Origin: Gammaproteobacteria bacterium
Lineage (GTDB): Bacteria > Pseudomonadota > Gammaproteobacteria > Steroidobacterales > GCA-2729495
Direction of reading: 5' to 3'
NCBI GenBank assembly: GCA_030746435.1
Contig: JASLMV010000002.1
Coordinates: forward strand, 116,356-180,355
DNA length: 64,000 bases
In this document: positions 25,964 through 35,160 of the stretch, piece by piece
Layout of the letters: each line of letters begins with the position of its first letter
Position numbering within the stretch: the first letter of the stretch is position 1
Program-made: the position numbers and the translations under genes
The notes under the pieces: generated by a model
The model's input: only the letters and a program-made list of their open reading frames with translations
What the model was told of the DNA's origin: nothing
The model's database searches: none

Positions 25964-27214
25964 TCATTCGTGGCGTAACGCCCCCGCCGGGTTGGTTGCA
26001 GCGCCACGCAACGCGGGATAAATAGTCGCAACGACCGCCAGGATGAAAGCAACCGCCCCGATCCGTGCGACATCCTGAAACTCGACCTTGCTCGGCAATT
26101 CGCTGATGAAATACACGTCCGGCGCCACAAAACGAATCTGCAGCAGACTCTCGATCCATACCACGATGTCTCCAAGGTTATAGGCGACTGCCAGGCCCAG
26201 CATGACCCCAATCGCTGTGCCTGCTGCACCAATTAAGGTTCCCTGGAATATAAATACCCTGAGAACCGATCCTGCGGATGCGCCCATCGAACGCATTATC
26301 GCGATCTCGGCCGTTTTCTCCCTTACGACCATGACCAGCGTCGAAACGATATTAAACGCGGCAACTGCGACAACCATGAGCAGGATGACGAATATGATCG
26401 ATTTCGTGAGTTCTATGGACCTGAAGAAATTTGCATGCCGCCGGGTCCAGTCACTTACATAAACCCCCCCGCCATAGTTACGCGCCACATCCCGAACGAT
26501 AGTCGCAGCAGCCAGCGGGTTTGATACGGCGAGGTTGATGCCGGTCACGGCCGAGTTCAGCCGCAACAGGCGGGCTGCATCGTCAAGATGCATATAGGCG
26601 AGTGAGCGGTCGAATTCGTACATGCCCGCGTAAAAAATACCGGCGACTTCGAAACGCCGCGTACGCGGCATCATGCCGGCCGGGGTCATCGTGCCCAGCG
26701 TCGTCATCAGCTCCACTTTGTCACCAATGGTTGCGCCGAGCCTGGTTGCGAGTTCGGCTCCGATCACTATCCGGTAGCTGTCCGATTCCAGTGCGTCCAG
26801 CGACCCTTCCCGGATAAGGCTGGCGGCACCAGAAGTATCCGCTTCGTCGTGCGGCAATATACCGCGCAGTTCGATCCCGGCTATGCCGCTTCTTCCCCTT
26901 AGCATTCCCTGTCCGCGCACAAAGGGAGCCGTTGCGAGCACGCTGTCGCGGGATTCTGCCAGGTCCTGCAGATAGCTCCAGTCATCCAGCCTGCCCTCCA
27001 TACCGGTAATCGTGGCATGAGATACGACCGAGAGTATCCGGTTACGCACCTCGAACTCGAAGCCGTTCATGACGGACAACACGACGATCAGTACGGCGAC
27101 AGCCAGCGCGATTCCTACAACTGAAATAAGCGAGATGAAGGAAACAAAATAACTTCTGCTGCGCGAGCGCAAATACCTCAACGCGACGAATAACTCGAAG
27201 GGCTTTATCGGCAT
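25964..27214 (-). CDS. lolE: LolC/LolE-family permease (second copy, LolE position)
   Basis: Inner-membrane subunit of the lipoprotein-releasing complex. It has 416 residues from the ATG at 27214. The start MPIKPFELFVALRYLRSRSRSYFVSFISLISVVGIALAVAVLIVVLSVMNGFE is typical, with one N-terminal helix, a large periplasmic domain and three C-terminal helices (VILLMVVAVAAFNIVSTLVMVV and following). It opens inside the end of the upstream permease. Two clearly different LolC/E genes imply a heteromeric LolCE complex. Which is LolC and which is LolE is assigned by order only. Confidence 0.88.
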   Translation of the reverse strand: MPIKPFELFVALRYLRSRSRSYFVSFISLISVVGIALAVAVLIVVLSVMNGFEFEVRNRILSVVSHATITGMEGRLDDWSYLQDLAESRDSVLATAPFVRGQGMLRGRSGIAGIELRGILPHDEADTSGAASLIREGSLDALESDSYRIVIGAELATRLGATIGDKVELMTTLGTMTPAGMMPRTRRFEVAGIFYAGMYEFDRSLAYMHLDDAARLLRLNSAVTGINLAVSNPLAAATIVRDVARNYGGGVYVSDWTRRHANFFRSIELTKSIIFVILLMVVAVAAFNIVSTLVMVVREKTAEIAIMRSMGASAGSVLRVFIFQGTLIGAAGTAIGVMLGLAVAYNLGDIVVWIESLLQIRFVAPDVYFISELPSKVEFQDVARIGAVAFILAVVATIYPALRGAATNPAGALRHE

Positions 27215-27233
27215 ATGACTGGACCCCGGTTCA

Positions 27234-28484
27234 TCATTCGTAGCGCAACACTTCCGCGGGCTGCACAGCGGCTGCACGCAGCGAGGGGTATACCGTGGCC
27301 AGCGAGGTCAGCACGAGCACTACAACCCCGACCCAGAACACATCGCTGGTCCTGAGGTCCGAGGGCAGCTCGGTCAGGTAATACAAATCTGCAGGCATAA
27401 ACTGAAAGCCCATGGTTCTCTCCAGGGCAGGCGCGAGCGTATCGATGTTTAAGGTCATCGCAATGCCGAGCACGATACCGATCACCGCCCCGATCCAACC
27501 CACCAGCGTACCCTGCAGGACAAACACTTTGACGATATCGCGGCGTGAACAGCCCATGGTGCGCAGGATTGCAATTCCGCTGCGTTTTTCAGTGACGACC
27601 ATAACGAGGCCGGCAACGATATTGAACGCAGCTACACCAATGATCAGTGACAACAGTAAGGCCATCATCAGTTTTTCTATCCGGATGGCACGAAAATAAC
27701 TTGAGTTTTCCTGCGTCCAGTCGCGCACCCGCAACGAGTCACTGTTGCCCCTGCCCGCAAGTTGTTGCCGAACCGTTTCCGGTGCCGCGAAGATATCGTT
27801 GGTCACTATGCGTATACCGCTGACCTTGCCAGCCATCTGTCCCAGTTCGTTTGCATCGGAAATACTGATCAGGGCACGAACCGTGTCATGATCCTGCACA
27901 CCCAGTTCGAACAGTCCCGCGACTGTGAAGCTGCCGAGGCGCGAGCCAATTCCGGCGGTACCGAGCGGCTGCGGCACCAGTAAGGAAATACGCTGGCCGA
28001 CACCCACGCCCAAACGTTGTGCAAGCGCACGCCCGAGTACGATCTTCCCTGACCCCGGCTGCAAATCGTCGAGGTCGCCGGTCAGCATATTGTCGGCTAC
28101 CTTCGATACCGTGCGCTCCCGTTGCGGGTCTATGCCGGTAATGACCGCCCCCGAATAACCGGCCGGCCCGGAAATCATACCTTCCAGTTCTATATACGGA
28201 GCAGCACCGCTTATCTCGCCGCCGGCCTGCATGTGGTCGGCAACTTCCTTCCAGTCATCGACCCCTCCCTGCCGGCCAAGCACGGAAGCATGGGCGGTCA
28301 TACCGAGCAGGCGATCGCGCAATTCGATCTCGAAACCGTTCATAACGGACAGAACAACGATTAGAGTAGCGACGCCGAGCGCCACGCCGATGACCGATGC
28401 CACCGTCACGAAAGAGCTGAAGCTGTTCCCCTTGCTGGCACGCAGGTAACGCAGACCTAAAAAGAGCGCCAGCGGCCTGTTCAC
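27234..28484 (-). CDS. lolC: LolC/LolE-family permease (first copy, LolC position)
   Basis: Paralogue of the following gene, about 416 residues, with the same four-helix layout and the family start RPLALFLGLRYLRASKGNSFSSFVTVASVIGVALGVATLIVVLSVMNGFE. A GTG at 28484 with GGGGGCGG just upstream puts Met four residues before ALFLGLRY, as in known LolC proteins. An in-frame ATG at 28517 would add 11 residues. It probably pairs with the downstream permease and LolD. Confidence 0.88.
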   Translation of the reverse strand: MNRPLALFLGLRYLRASKGNSFSSFVTVASVIGVALGVATLIVVLSVMNGFEIELRDRLLGMTAHASVLGRQGGVDDWKEVADHMQAGGEISGAAPYIELEGMISGPAGYSGAVITGIDPQRERTVSKVADNMLTGDLDDLQPGSGKIVLGRALAQRLGVGVGQRISLLVPQPLGTAGIGSRLGSFTVAGLFELGVQDHDTVRALISISDANELGQMAGKVSGIRIVTNDIFAAPETVRQQLAGRGNSDSLRVRDWTQENSSYFRAIRIEKLMMALLLSLIIGVAAFNIVAGLVMVVTEKRSGIAILRTMGCSRRDIVKVFVLQGTLVGWIGAVIGIVLGIAMTLNIDTLAPALERTMGFQFMPADLYYLTELPSDLRTSDVFWVGVVVLVLTSLATVYPSLRAAAVQPAEVLRYE

Positions 28485-28676
28485 GGCACGTACCGCCCCC
28501 GGGGCGCTAAACGGCATAAATACTTGGTTTTGGGCCGGTTCGGGCACCCGGTAAGCCCCCCACGGCACCGGGCGGCTACACCAAACGGAAGGCCTTGTCC
28601 ATGTACTGTTACATATCCTGAAAAGCGCATGAGTGCTATATTTTCTCCGTTGTGCGCACTGGAGGGTACCAGTACC

Positions 28677-28955
28677 ATGCTCCGAAAAGCTATGTCCGTT
28701 TTGGCTTTGACGATTGCCCTGACTGCGGGTTCGGCGCTGGCCGACACCCTGATTGTCGAGGGAATCTCAGCTACTGATAATGCGAACCAGCGTCCCGAAC
28801 GCGGCCTGACCAAGGCCAGCGTCGAGGCGTCCTGGGGCGCTCCCCGGCAAAAATCGGCAGCGGTCGGCGACCCGCCGATTTCGAGCTGGGATTATGAGCC
28901 CTTTGTCGTATTTTTTGAGTACGATCGGGTTTTGCATACAGTCGTAAAACGCTAA
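28677..28955 (+). CDS. Small secreted protein, BamE/SmpA-like
   Basis: A 92-residue protein with a signal peptide (MLRKAMSVLALTIALTAGSALA, cleavage before DT). The mature part reads GLTKASVEASWGAPRQK and later WDYEPFVVFFEYDRVLHTVVKR. This pattern (GMTkaqVeakwGaP ... YpdfvVyFEydrVIhsVv) is shared by an uncharacterised group of gammaproteobacterial periplasmic proteins with a SmpA/BamE-like fold signature. No lipobox is present, so it is not a BamE lipoprotein. GGAGGG lies ten bases before the ATG at 28677. It is divergent from lolC and upstream of mfd. No function is known to me. Confidence 0.7.
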   Translation: MLRKAMSVLALTIALTAGSALADTLIVEGISATDNANQRPERGLTKASVEASWGAPRQKSAAVGDPPISSWDYEPFVVFFEYDRVLHTVVKR

Positions 28956-29085
28956 AACCACTCCTTACAACCCGGATTAATTTAATCCGCCGGCAGCCGG
29001 TCCCGACCAGGACGTTCGGGGCTGCCCGTGCATGTGCCCGTGCATGTATGATAATTACTGCCCCGCTTTTTCTCCTGCCGGCTAA

Positions 29086-32000
29086 ATGAAACCAGACAAC
29101 CTGTTACTACCCGGTTTGCCGGCTAGCGCCGCTTCGCAACCACAAGGCAAAGCTCGTCTGGGGCGTGTTTACGGGTGCTCGGCTGCCTTGCTGCTGGCAG
29201 AGATGTTGCCCGACCTTGAAGGTCCCGAACTTGTGATCGTCCCTGGTGTAAACGATGCGGAGAACCTGGAAGCCGAACTCAGCTTTTTTGCAGGCGGTGG
29301 TGACCAGGTCCGGCTGTTCCCCGACCCGGAGACGCTGCCTTACGATCAGTTCAGCCCGCACCAGGACCTGGTGTCCCGGCGGCTTACCATGCTGGCCCGG
29401 ATCCTGGGCGGCAAACCGGGCTATATCATCGCCGCCGTCCCCACGCTGCCTTATCGCCTGCCACCGGCAGATTACATACGCACATACAGCCTTGGGCTAA
29501 AGTGTGGCGACCGGAACGGGCCGGCCGGATTACAGCAACAACTGCTAAGAAGCGGCTATGCCCGCGTTAGCCAGGTAACCGAGCACGGTGAATTTGCCGT
29601 GCGGGGTTCGCTCCTCGACCTTTACCCTATGGGTTCCGAAAACCCGGTGCGGGTCGACTTTTTCGATAATGAAATCGAAACGCTCCGCTATTTCGACCCG
29701 GACTCCCAGCTTTCCGGCGCTACGTTAACGGAGCTCAACATGCTGCCTGCCGGAGACTATCCCGTCAGCGCGAAGGCCATCAGTTATTTCCGCAGCCGCT
29801 TCCGTGAGCGCTTCGAAGGCAATCCACAGCTATCGCACATTTACGCAGAAGTATCCGAGGGGCGTTTCCCGGGCGGCATAGAGAATTACCAACCACTGTT
29901 CTTCGAGGAGACCTTAACCCTGTGGGACTACCTGCCGTCCGACTGCAGGGTCATCACCTTTGGCGATGTACAGGGGGCACTCGACGATAACTGGCACCAG
30001 ATCAAAGATCGTTTCGAGCAGTGCCGCCACGACTCCGAGCGGCCGGCGTTGCGCCCCGACGAACTGTTCTGCCCACCGGAAGAACACGCGCGGCAAATAG
30101 AAGCACGGGCAGGGCTGGCGCTTCAGCGCCGTGAGCTGCCGGCCGGGGCAGGTGTTGCGAACCTGGACAGCCAGCCGGCACCTACCCTGCTCATCCATAC
30201 ACGCTCGGCGGAGCCTGCGGGTGAACTAAGTGCTTTCCTGAAAGCTTACTCGGGGCGTGTACTGCTTGCGGCGGAATCGCCGGGGCGCCGTGAAATGCTT
30301 GCCGACCTCCTGCGCAATAACGGCATCGAAGTGAGCACGATCGACCGCTGGGACGAGTTTCTCAGCTCGCCGGCGCCCCTGTGCATCACGGTAGCGCCGT
30401 TGCAAAGCGGGCTGCGCCTGCCGGAACCGGGGCCGTGCATCATTGCTGAGCACGAACTCTTCGGAACCCGCCCGGCCGCGCGCCGCAAAAAGAAAGTCAA
30501 AGACCCCGAAGCGATCCTGAGTGACCTGAGTGACCTCAACGAAGGTTCGCCGGTCGTGCATATCGACTACGGTGTAGGGCGCTACCGTGGCTTATCGCAC
30601 CTCGATATCGACGGCACACCGGGCGATTTCCTGACGCTCGAATATGCGGGCGGCGATCGCCTGCACATCCCTGTCGGTTCGCTGCAACTGATCTCTCGCT
30701 ATACCGGTGCGACCGCTGAGAACGCTCCGCTGCACCGGCTCGGCACCGACCAGTGGGAGCGGGCCCGGCGCAAGGCCGCCGAGCAGATTCATGACATCGC
30801 CGCCGAACTACTGGACCTGTATGCGACGCGCGAAGCCCGGACCGGCAGAAGTTTCCGTGTCGATGCGGCCGAATACGAACAATTCTGTGCGGCGTTCCCT
30901 TTCGAACTCACCGAGGACCAGGAAGCTGCGATCGAGACTACCCTCGAAGACCTCCGCTCGGAGCGATCGATGGACAGGCTGATATGCGGCGATGTCGGCT
31001 TCGGTAAAACCGAAGTTGCGTTACGCGCAGCATTTGTTACGGCCATGGCCGGTGGCCAGGTCGCGCTGCTTGCCCCAACCACCCTGCTGGCGCAACAGCA
31101 CTACCAGACATTCACGGACCGGTTCGCGGACTGGCCGGTCAATATCGAAGTGCTGTCGCGTTTCAGAAGCACCAAAGAGGCACGGCAAACCGTGGCGGGC
31201 ATGGCGGCCGGCAAGGTCGATATCGTAATCGGCACACACAAGCTGCTGCAGCAGGACATCGGTTTTGACAACCTCGGCCTGGTTATTGTCGATGAGGAGC
31301 ACCGCTTTGGCGTGCGGCAAAAGGAACGGCTCAAGAACCTGCGGGCCGAGGTCGATATCCTGACACTGACGGCTACGCCCATCCCCCGCACCCTGAACAT
31401 GGCACTGGGCGAATTGCGTGACCTTTCGCTCATCACCACCCCGCCGGAATCACGCCTTTCGATCAAGACCTTCGTCGCCGAATGGGAGGATGGTTTGATC
31501 CGTGAAGCCTGCCTGCGTGAACTCAAGCGCGGTGGCCAGGTTTTTTTCGTCCACAACCGTATCGAAGACATAGAAACCGTTGCGCGCCGACTGGAAAAGA
31601 TTATACCGGATGCGAGCATCAGGGTGGCCCACGGCCGGATGCGCGAAGCCGCGCTCGAACAGATCATGCTCGACTTCTATCACCGGCGCTTTCACGTGCT
31701 CGTATGCACGGCTATTATCGAGAGCGGTATCGATTTGCCGAGTGCCAACACGATCATCATTAACCGTGCTGACCACTTCGGGCTTGCGCAACTACACCAG
31801 TTACGGGGCCGGGTGGGCCGGTCACACCACAAGGCCTATGCATTCCTGCTCGCACCTCCCGACCACCTGATCACAGCCGATGCACGCAAGCGCCTGGATG
31901 CGATCGAAGCAATGGAGGACCTCGGGGCCGGCTTTGTGCTCGCGACACATGACCTGGAAATACGTGGCGCCGGCGAATTACTGGGCGAGCAGCAAACCGG

Positions 32001-32577
32001 GCAGATTCAGCAACTCGGTTTCAGCCTCTACGCGCAAATGCTTGCGTCGGCCGTGGACGCGATACGCCGCGGCGAGACACCGGATATGGACGAAAGCCGC
32101 GCACTGGGGCCGGAGGTCAACCTGCATCTGCCGGCATTGCTTCCCGAAGACTACATGCCGGATGTGCAGATGCGCCTCGTACACTACAAGCGCATAGCGA
32201 GCGCGCGGGACGAAGCCAAACTCAAAGACCTGCAGGTGGAACTGATAGATCGCTTCGGCCTGCTGCCCGATGCCACGCGTAACCTGTTCCGGCAAACCCG
32301 CCTGCGGCTGCGCGCTTCACAGTGGGGAATTACCAAGATCGAAGCCTGGCCCGCCGGTGCAACCATTGAGTTTTCCGCCATGACGCGTGTGAACCCCGAA
32401 CAGATCGTCAGCATTATCGGCCGGGAGCCGGACCGCTTCAGCCTCGACAGCCGCCAGCGGCTGCAACTGCGCGCCGGCCTCGAAGACGAGGAAAGCCGTT
32501 TTACGGCCATGGAAGAACTCATAGACCTGTTTGCCGCGGCAGGCCCGGACAATGACCTCGTGGCGATGTCTGTGTAA
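29086..32577 (+). CDS. mfd: Mfd, transcription-repair coupling factor
   Basis: Translocase that removes stalled RNA polymerase at DNA lesions and recruits UvrABC. It has 1163 residues. The UvrB-like N-terminal module starts at residue 1 (with LFPDPETLPYDQFSPHQDLVSRRL). The RNAP-interaction domain lies around GSPVVHIDYGVGRYRGL (about 488-505). The RecG-type helicase motifs are GDVGFGKTEVALRAA (Walker A), DEEH (motif II) and TATPIPRTLNMAL (motif III). The C-terminal TRCF domain is present to the end. csiV follows after 12 bases. Confidence 0.97.
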   Translation: MKPDNLLLPGLPASAASQPQGKARLGRVYGCSAALLLAEMLPDLEGPELVIVPGVNDAENLEAELSFFAGGGDQVRLFPDPETLPYDQFSPHQDLVSRRLTMLARILGGKPGYIIAAVPTLPYRLPPADYIRTYSLGLKCGDRNGPAGLQQQLLRSGYARVSQVTEHGEFAVRGSLLDLYPMGSENPVRVDFFDNEIETLRYFDPDSQLSGATLTELNMLPAGDYPVSAKAISYFRSRFRERFEGNPQLSHIYAEVSEGRFPGGIENYQPLFFEETLTLWDYLPSDCRVITFGDVQGALDDNWHQIKDRFEQCRHDSERPALRPDELFCPPEEHARQIEARAGLALQRRELPAGAGVANLDSQPAPTLLIHTRSAEPAGELSAFLKAYSGRVLLAAESPGRREMLADLLRNNGIEVSTIDRWDEFLSSPAPLCITVAPLQSGLRLPEPGPCIIAEHELFGTRPAARRKKKVKDPEAILSDLSDLNEGSPVVHIDYGVGRYRGLSHLDIDGTPGDFLTLEYAGGDRLHIPVGSLQLISRYTGATAENAPLHRLGTDQWERARRKAAEQIHDIAAELLDLYATREARTGRSFRVDAAEYEQFCAAFPFELTEDQEAAIETTLEDLRSERSMDRLICGDVGFGKTEVALRAAFVTAMAGGQVALLAPTTLLAQQHYQTFTDRFADWPVNIEVLSRFRSTKEARQTVAGMAAGKVDIVIGTHKLLQQDIGFDNLGLVIVDEEHRFGVRQKERLKNLRAEVDILTLTATPIPRTLNMALGELRDLSLITTPPESRLSIKTFVAEWEDGLIREACLRELKRGGQVFFVHNRIEDIETVARRLEKIIPDASIRVAHGRMREAALEQIMLDFYHRRFHVLVCTAIIESGIDLPSANTIIINRADHFGLAQLHQLRGRVGRSHHKAYAFLLAPPDHLITADARKRLDAIEAMEDLGAGFVLATHDLEIRGAGELLGEQQTGQIQQLGFSLYAQMLASAVDAIRRGETPDMDESRALGPEVNLHLPALLPEDYMPDVQMRLVHYKRIASARDEAKLKDLQVELIDRFGLLPDATRNLFRQTRLRLRASQWGITKIEAWPAGATIEFSAMTRVNPEQIVSIIGREPDRFSLDSRQRLQLRAGLEDEESRFTAMEELIDLFAAAGPDNDLVAMSV

Positions 32578-32589
32578 TCATAGCCAGCC

Positions 32590-33300
32590 ATGAATCCGCT
32601 TAAACAGCCTGGGCCCTTTATCGCCGGTTTAGCGCTGGCGCTCGCGACGGCGTCCCCGGCACAGGAAGCAGAAGTCAAGGAAGCTCTGCCGCGTTACCAG
32701 GTCGAACTGCTTGTATTCACCAACCAGGACCAGGCGCGCACGACTGCCGAAATCCCCCGCATGCCGGAACCGGAGATCGCCGACATCCTGGAACAGGACC
32801 TGGCCCGCGCCGATATGCCTCCTCCCGAGTTAGTCACAAGCGAGGAAGTAATCGAAACTGAGCCCTACTGGCAGCCCGTCGAACCGAAGCAGCACCTCCT
32901 GAACGGGGTCGCGGAAAGGATCGACCGGGTAGATGCTTACGGCTTGCTCACCCACCTCGCCTGGCGGCAGGCTGCGCCGGACGTGAGCGAGGCGATCGAA
33001 CTGGAACTGAGTGAACTGGGCGCCGATGCCCGCCTGATCGGCGGCAACGTGAACCTCTTTAAACAACGTTACCTGCACCTGGCCGTGGATGTGCAACTGC
33101 TGGATGCAGCCGCCGATTCGGTGAGCAACCCGGGCAATTCGGATGCTTTCCAGTTATTCGGGGTACCAAAGGCGATACCGGCAATCACCGATTCGCGGCG
33201 CATCAGGCTGGAGCAGATTCAGTATTTCGACCAGCCACAATTCGGCATTATTGCGATGGTTGCAAGGATCGAAGAGCCGGAGCCGGCCACGGAACCCTGA
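32590..33300 (+). CDS. CsiV-family periplasmic protein
   Basis: A 236-residue protein with a short signal sequence (PFIAGLALALATASPAQA-like) and the CsiV family pattern RYQVELLVFTNQ, DAYGLLTHLAWRQ and IRLEQIQYFDQPQFGIIAMVARIE. CsiV, described in Shewanella/Vibrio-type bacteria, is a periplasmic peptidoglycan-binding protein, and its gene commonly follows mfd, as it does here. The middle third (acidic, Pro/Glu-rich) is poorly conserved. Confidence 0.8.
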   Translation: MNPLKQPGPFIAGLALALATASPAQEAEVKEALPRYQVELLVFTNQDQARTTAEIPRMPEPEIADILEQDLARADMPPPELVTSEEVIETEPYWQPVEPKQHLLNGVAERIDRVDAYGLLTHLAWRQAAPDVSEAIELELSELGADARLIGGNVNLFKQRYLHLAVDVQLLDAAADSVSNPGNSDAFQLFGVPKAIPAITDSRRIRLEQIQYFDQPQFGIIAMVARIEEPEPATEP

Positions 33301-33317
33301 CGTCTGCCTGACCCGTT

Positions 33318-34238
33318 TCAGGCGGTAATGCCGGGTTCTTCCTCACTCGATGGCAACTCGGCCAGACCGTCCGAGGCCGTTTCGAGCAGCCGGTTGATGC
33401 TCATGGAAGCGGTCGGCACCATGGTCGACACGCCGAAAGAAACTGTTACATAGCGATCAACCGGCGACCGCGGATGGTGTATAGACAGGCCCCTCACTTT
33501 TTCAGCAATACTTTTTGCAAGGCTGGCGGCACGCCCGGTATCGGTCTCGGCGATCAGTACCGCAAACTGGTCGTCCGCAAATCTGGCTGTCAGGTCGCCA
33601 CCCCGTCTCAGTGATCCCGTAATCGCATGGGCAATTTTCCGCAGGCATGAATCGGCAGCGTGGCGCCCGTATACCTCTCGGTAACCGTCAAAGCCGTCCA
33701 CCTGCAACATGATGAGCCCCAAGCTGCGCTTTTCGCGCCTGGCCATAACCCAGTCTCGTTGCAGCATGTCCTCGAAGGCACGCCGGTTCAGAATTCCCGT
33801 CGCACTGTCACGTCCGTCCATGCGCCGAAGGTGCATGCGCGCATCCCTGAGCACCGCCCTCAGTGCATCGCGTTCTTCATCCTGTTCCTGCTGCCTGTGT
33901 TCGTGGACTTGCTGCTCCGTGCCGACCCAGAATCGCGGCGTGCCCGGCTTTTCGTACAGCGGCAGCATGTCCAGGGCCAGTTGCTCGTCCGCGCCGAGCC
34001 TCGAATGGCATGCGATGCGGGCCGTAAATTCGGCTTCGCCAGTATCGTCCTGCGGGCCAACCAGCAGTTCCTGCCAGGGATGTTCTATGAGCTCGGCGGT
34101 GTCGAATCCGCTGACAGCTTCAAATGCCTGGTTCACATAGACAACGAGTTGCGGATTAGCCTTGAGGTCGACAATCACGGTGGGCACGGGCGACAAATCC
34201 AGCGCCTGTGTCAATATACGTTTATTCAGTTTAAACAT
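33318..34238 (-). CDS. PAS plus degenerate GGDEF protein
   Basis: A 306-residue cytoplasmic protein. A PAS domain (about residues 12-110; VPTVIVDLKANPQLVVYVNQAF) and a short coiled coil (about 110-140) precede a GGDEF domain. The catalytic GGDEF reads ADDQF (221-225) and the metal-binding DxDxFK motif reads QVDGFD. Diguanylate cyclase activity is therefore unlikely. The inhibitory-site motif RxxD is intact as RGGD (212-215), exactly five residues before ADDQF. Known degenerate GGDEF proteins of this kind serve as c-di-GMP receptors; that role here is inference. No good ribosome site precedes the ATG at 34238, and the 176-base gap upstream suggests its own promoter. Confidence 0.85.
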   Translation of the reverse strand: MFKLNKRILTQALDLSPVPTVIVDLKANPQLVVYVNQAFEAVSGFDTAELIEHPWQELLVGPQDDTGEAEFTARIACHSRLGADEQLALDMLPLYEKPGTPRFWVGTEQQVHEHRQQEQDEERDALRAVLRDARMHLRRMDGRDSATGILNRRAFEDMLQRDWVMARREKRSLGLIMLQVDGFDGYREVYGRHAADSCLRKIAHAITGSLRRGGDLTARFADDQFAVLIAETDTGRAASLAKSIAEKVRGLSIHHPRSPVDRYVTVSFGVSTMVPTASMSINRLLETASDGLAELPSSEEEPGITA

Positions 34239-34414
34239 ATACTTATAATATTAATCCAGAAAGAACCTGCACTTGAGGCCGGGAGCCAAAGACACTCAGC
34301 CAGACGGATACTTGCAATCCGGACAAATGTTACTTTTTTGCGGCTTGTCCGGCTGTGAAGCCCGTCACTGTGGGGCTAATCGCTCCCGGGGGCTTGCAGG
34401 CGAGTTGCTCTGGT

Positions 34415-35152
34415 TCAAAGACGCTGCAGCAATTCGGCAAACAGAGCGGCAGCGGCCTGCATGCCCGTCTCCATATGGCCGCGAATTTGGGTATGGATAG
34501 GTGCACCGCCGCGTCCCGCTGCAGCATTCAGAACGATGCAGCAGCTGGCATAGGGAACGCCGTACTCCCTGGCCAGCACGGCTTCCGGCATTGCGGTCAT
34601 GCCCACGATGTCACAGCCGTCCCGCTCCAGCCGGTCTATCTCTGCTGCGGTTTCGAGCCTGGGGCCCTGGGTAACGGCGTAGGTGCCACTATCCGCCAAC
34701 GGCAGCGAAGCCGAGTGGCCTGCTGCAATCAGATCATGCCTTAGTTTATTGTCATAAGGCTCTGTAAAATCAATATATTCTACTTCTAAATTACTACCAT
34801 CGTGGATCGTATGCTGCCGCCCCCAGGTGTAGTCAATAAGCTGGTCGGGAATAACCAGGCTACCGGGCTCTAAATCATGCTGTATGGCCCCCACCCCGTT
34901 CAGGGCGACAATATACTCAGCCTCGCATGCAGCAAGCGCCGCAATATTTGCCCGGTAGTTCACCCGGTGCGGCGGAATATTGCCTGTAACGCCGTGGCGG
35001 GAGAGGTACAGCACCCTGTGACCCGACTGCTGCCAGGTCAGGAGCGCAGTCGAGGGCCAACCCCAGCGGGTCTCCGGCTCTTCCACCTCGCTGACATCCC
35101 CGAAGGGAAACAAACGGGCCCCCGTTCCCGCGATTAGTGCGATCGTTGCCAT
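34415..35152 (-). CDS. S-methyl-5'-thioinosine / methylthioadenosine phosphorylase family
   Basis: Purine nucleoside phosphorylase of the MTAP/PNP class, 245 residues from the ATG at 35152. Visible motifs are the phosphate loop GTGARLF, YLSRHG, PPHRVNYRANIAAL and the base/ribose segment TQGPRLETAAEIDRLERDGCDIVGMTAMPEAVLARE. In Pseudomonas the nagZ-linked member (PA3004) cleaves S-methyl-5'-thioinosine to hypoxanthine. Here the gene sits between nagZ-hpt and a GGDEF gene, and hpt lies eight bases upstream. Hpt consumes hypoxanthine, so the neighbours favour the same activity. MTA or guanosine phosphorolysis cannot be excluded. Codons around 34738-34805 are AT-rich, unlike the rest. Confidence 0.85.
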   Translation of the reverse strand: MATIALIAGTGARLFPFGDVSEVEEPETRWGWPSTALLTWQQSGHRVLYLSRHGVTGNIPPHRVNYRANIAALAACEAEYIVALNGVGAIQHDLEPGSLVIPDQLIDYTWGRQHTIHDGSNLEVEYIDFTEPYDNKLRHDLIAAGHSASLPLADSGTYAVTQGPRLETAAEIDRLERDGCDIVGMTAMPEAVLAREYGVPYASCCIVLNAAAGRGGAPIHTQIRGHMETGMQAAAALFAELLQRL

Positions 35153-35160
35153 TAAGTTCT

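Noticed and set aside
28956..29085. Palindrome GGATTAATTTAATCC and repeated CCCGTGCATGT upstream of mfd
   Set aside because: No known operator matches and no clear -35 element could be placed; a -10-like TATGATAAT is present but not enough for a call.
33301..33322. Hairpin between csiV and the GGDEF gene (GCCTGA/TCAGGC)
   Set aside because: A short stem without a T run; too weak to call a terminator.
34239..34414. c-di-GMP riboswitch upstream of the GGDEF gene
   Set aside because: There is an 8-bp inverted repeat (CCGGACAA at 34319-34326, TTGTCCGG at 34345-34352), but none of the conserved c-di-GMP-I or -II core sequences can be seen.
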